A stretch of DNA of 6,576 nucleotides from Planctomycetota bacterium (GTDB taxonomy: Bacteria > Planctomycetota > Planctomycetia > Pirellulales > UBA1268). Below the pieces are notes generated by a model. That model was not told the DNA's origin. It saw nothing but the letters and a program-made list of their open reading frames with translations, and did not search any database. Position 1 is the first letter of the stretch, and each line of letters opens with the position of its first letter. The position numbers and the translations under genes are program-made. Below are positions 5,353-6,576 of the stretch, piece after piece. The DNA lies in assembly GCA_003669255.1 (NCBI GenBank), contig QWPO01000203.1:1-6576 (forward strand), given 5' to 3'.

Positions 5353-6576
5353 TCAGGTCGTCGCCCCCGTCGCAGCTTCCATGATCTTCTGCTCGGTGGC
5401 GGCGGCGCGAGGGAACTCGGCGGTGAGGCGTCCCTCGGAGAGCACGATGATGCGGTCGGCGAGGGCAAGCAGCTCGGGCAGTTCGCTCGACGTGAGGATG
5501 ACCGCGAGACCTTCACGGCAGAGCCGGTCGATGAGGGTGTAGAGTTCGGCCTTGGCCCCCACGTCGATGCCGCGCGTAGGATCATCGAGCAGCAGGACGC
5601 GTGGCTTCACCAGCAGCCAGCGGCCAATGATGCACTTCTGCTGATTGCCGCCCGAGAGGCCCGTGATCGCCGCGTGCGGTCCCGGTGTTTTCACGCCCGT
5701 CTCGCGGAGCGGACCCGCGACGAGCGACTCTTCGCGACTTCGGGAGAGCAGGCCGCCCCGTACCGCCTCATTCAGGCTGCAGAGGCTCACGTTGGCGGCG
5801 ACGTCGAGGTCGGGAAACAGGCCGAGCCGCTTACGGTCTTCCGTCACCATCGCGATGCCGGCGGCGCACGCGTCGGCGGGATGGCTGAACCGCACACTGC
5901 GGCCGTCGAGGAGAATCTCACCCGTCCAGGTCGGCTCCGCGGCCCCGAAGATCGTCTCGAGCAGTTCGGTACGGCCCGCCCCCATCAAGCCAGCGACGCC
6001 GAGGATTTCGCCGGCCCGAAGCTCAAGCGATACGTCCTTCAGGCGGTAGCCGCGGGGATGGTCTGGCCAGGGAAGCGTGAGGCTGCGAATCGCGAGCACC
6101 TCCGCGCCGGGCGATCGCGATCCGTGGAAGTCGTGTGCGGCGATGTCGCGGCCGACCATCCAGCTGGTGATCTCACGAGGGGTGGTGGCAGTGCGGTCGA
6201 CCGTGGTCACGACCCGGCCGTCTCGCAGCACGGTGATCCTGTCGGCGAGGCGAAACACCTCGTCCATCTTGTGCGAGATGTAGAGGATTGTGACGCCGCG
6301 GGCGCGGAGGCGGGCGATCACCCGGTCGAGCCTGGCGACCTCGGCATCAGTGAGGGCGCTGGTTGGCTCGTCCATGATGAGGACGTCACTGGCGAGCGAC
6401 ACCGCCTTGGCGATCTCGAGAAGCTGCTGATCGCCGACTCGCAGGCTGCCGGCGGGCGTGCGGGGATCGACCGGGCATTCGAGCTCGGCGAGGAGTTCCG
6501 CTGACTCCCGCTCCATGGTGGTATCGTCGAGCAGCCCCATGGCCGTCCGCCGCTCGCGGCCAAGGAAAATGTTGGC
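5353..6576 (-). CDS. Sugar ABC importer ATP-binding subunit, RbsA/MglA type (runs off right edge)
   Basis: Cytoplasmic double-ATPase subunit of a CUT2-type importer, which energises monosaccharide uptake with a permease and a periplasmic binding protein. The first Walker A lies beyond the window; the frame enters as ANIFLGRER, typical of RbsA. Numbering from the internal Met at 6540, module 1 has signature LRVGDQQLLEIAKA (33-46), Walker B VLIMDEPTSAL (53-63) and H-loop ISHKMDEVF. Module 2 has Walker A GLMGAGRTEL (184-193, Lys replaced by Arg as usual in this family), Q-loop region MVTEDRKRLGLFPDL, signature LSGGNQQ (295-301), Walker B LLLDDPTRGIDVGAK (316-330), and SSELPE where a H-loop would be, also a family trait. 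The Walker B catalytic Glu is Asp320. Stop TGA is at 5355-5353. No permease or binding-protein gene is in the window, so the sugar (ribose, xylose, galactose or other) cannot be named. Confidence 0.95.
   Translation of the reverse strand, partial: ANIFLGRERRTAMGLLDDTTMERESAELLAELECPVDPRTPAGSLRVGDQQLLEIAKAVSLASDVLIMDEPTSALTDAEVARLDRVIARLRARGVTILYISHKMDEVFRLADRITVLRDGRVVTTVDRTATTPREITSWMVGRDIAAHDFHGSRSPGAEVLAIRSLTLPWPDHPRGYRLKDVSLELRAGEILGVAGLMGAGRTELLETIFGAAEPTWTGEILLDGRSVRFSHPADACAAGIAMVTEDRKRLGLFPDLDVAANVSLCSLNEAVRGGLLSRSREESLVAGPLRETGVKTPGPHAAITGLSGGNQQKCIIGRWLLVKPRVLLLDDPTRGIDVGAKAELYTLIDRLCREGLAVILTSSELPELLALADRIIVLSEGRLTAEFPRAAATEQKIMEAATGATT

Noticed and set aside
5674..6504. Plus-strand open frame of 276 codons opposite the sugar ATPase
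   Set aside because: Antisense shadow; the minus strand carries the full ABC motif set.
6540..6540. ATG as start of the sugar ATPase
   Set aside because: The reading frame continues upstream to the window edge with the family-typical ANIFLGRE, so this Met is internal.

Overview
The window is G+C-rich, densely coded bacterial chromosome, most likely from a planctomycete (Pirellulales-like). That guess rests mainly on the leucyl-tRNA synthetase. It has an extra segment between the HIGH motif and the editing domain, and it lacks the usual zinc-knuckle cysteines, which I associate with planctomycete LeuS. No phage, IS element, CRISPR array, tRNA or rRNA is visible.

Layout, left to right. (1) Positions 1-1393, minus strand: the N-terminal 464 codons of leuS, running off the left edge. 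(2) Positions 1394-1583: a divergent intergenic region with candidate, partly overlapping -10 boxes on the two strands and a small perfect hairpin. (3) Positions 1584-5182, plus strand: three co-directional genes. They are a stand-alone acyl-ACP/acyl-CoA synthetase-like AMP-forming ligase, a small protein that looks like a shrunken, catalytically dead glycoside hydrolase family 2 (GH2) scaffold and overlaps the ligase stop by 4 nt, and a ThiF/MoeB-type E1-like adenylyltransferase 27 nt further on. (4) Positions 5183-5352: a convergent intergenic region with a long-stem inverted repeat. (5) Positions 5353-6576, minus strand: most of an RbsA/MglA-type double-ATPase subunit of a sugar ABC importer, running off the right edge.

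How they work together: leuS and the sugar ATPase are housekeeping/transport genes that probably have no functional link to the central trio. The ligase and the GH2-like gene are almost certainly co-transcribed. The E1-like gene may be read from the same transcript, from its own promoter (a TACACT box ends 6 nt before its ATG), or both. No ubiquitin-like sulfur carrier (ThiS/MoaD) or other thiamin or molybdopterin gene is in the window, so the target of the E1-like enzyme cannot be named. The most unusual item is the GH2-derived protein, whose two catalytic glutamate positions appear to be Asp and Arg.
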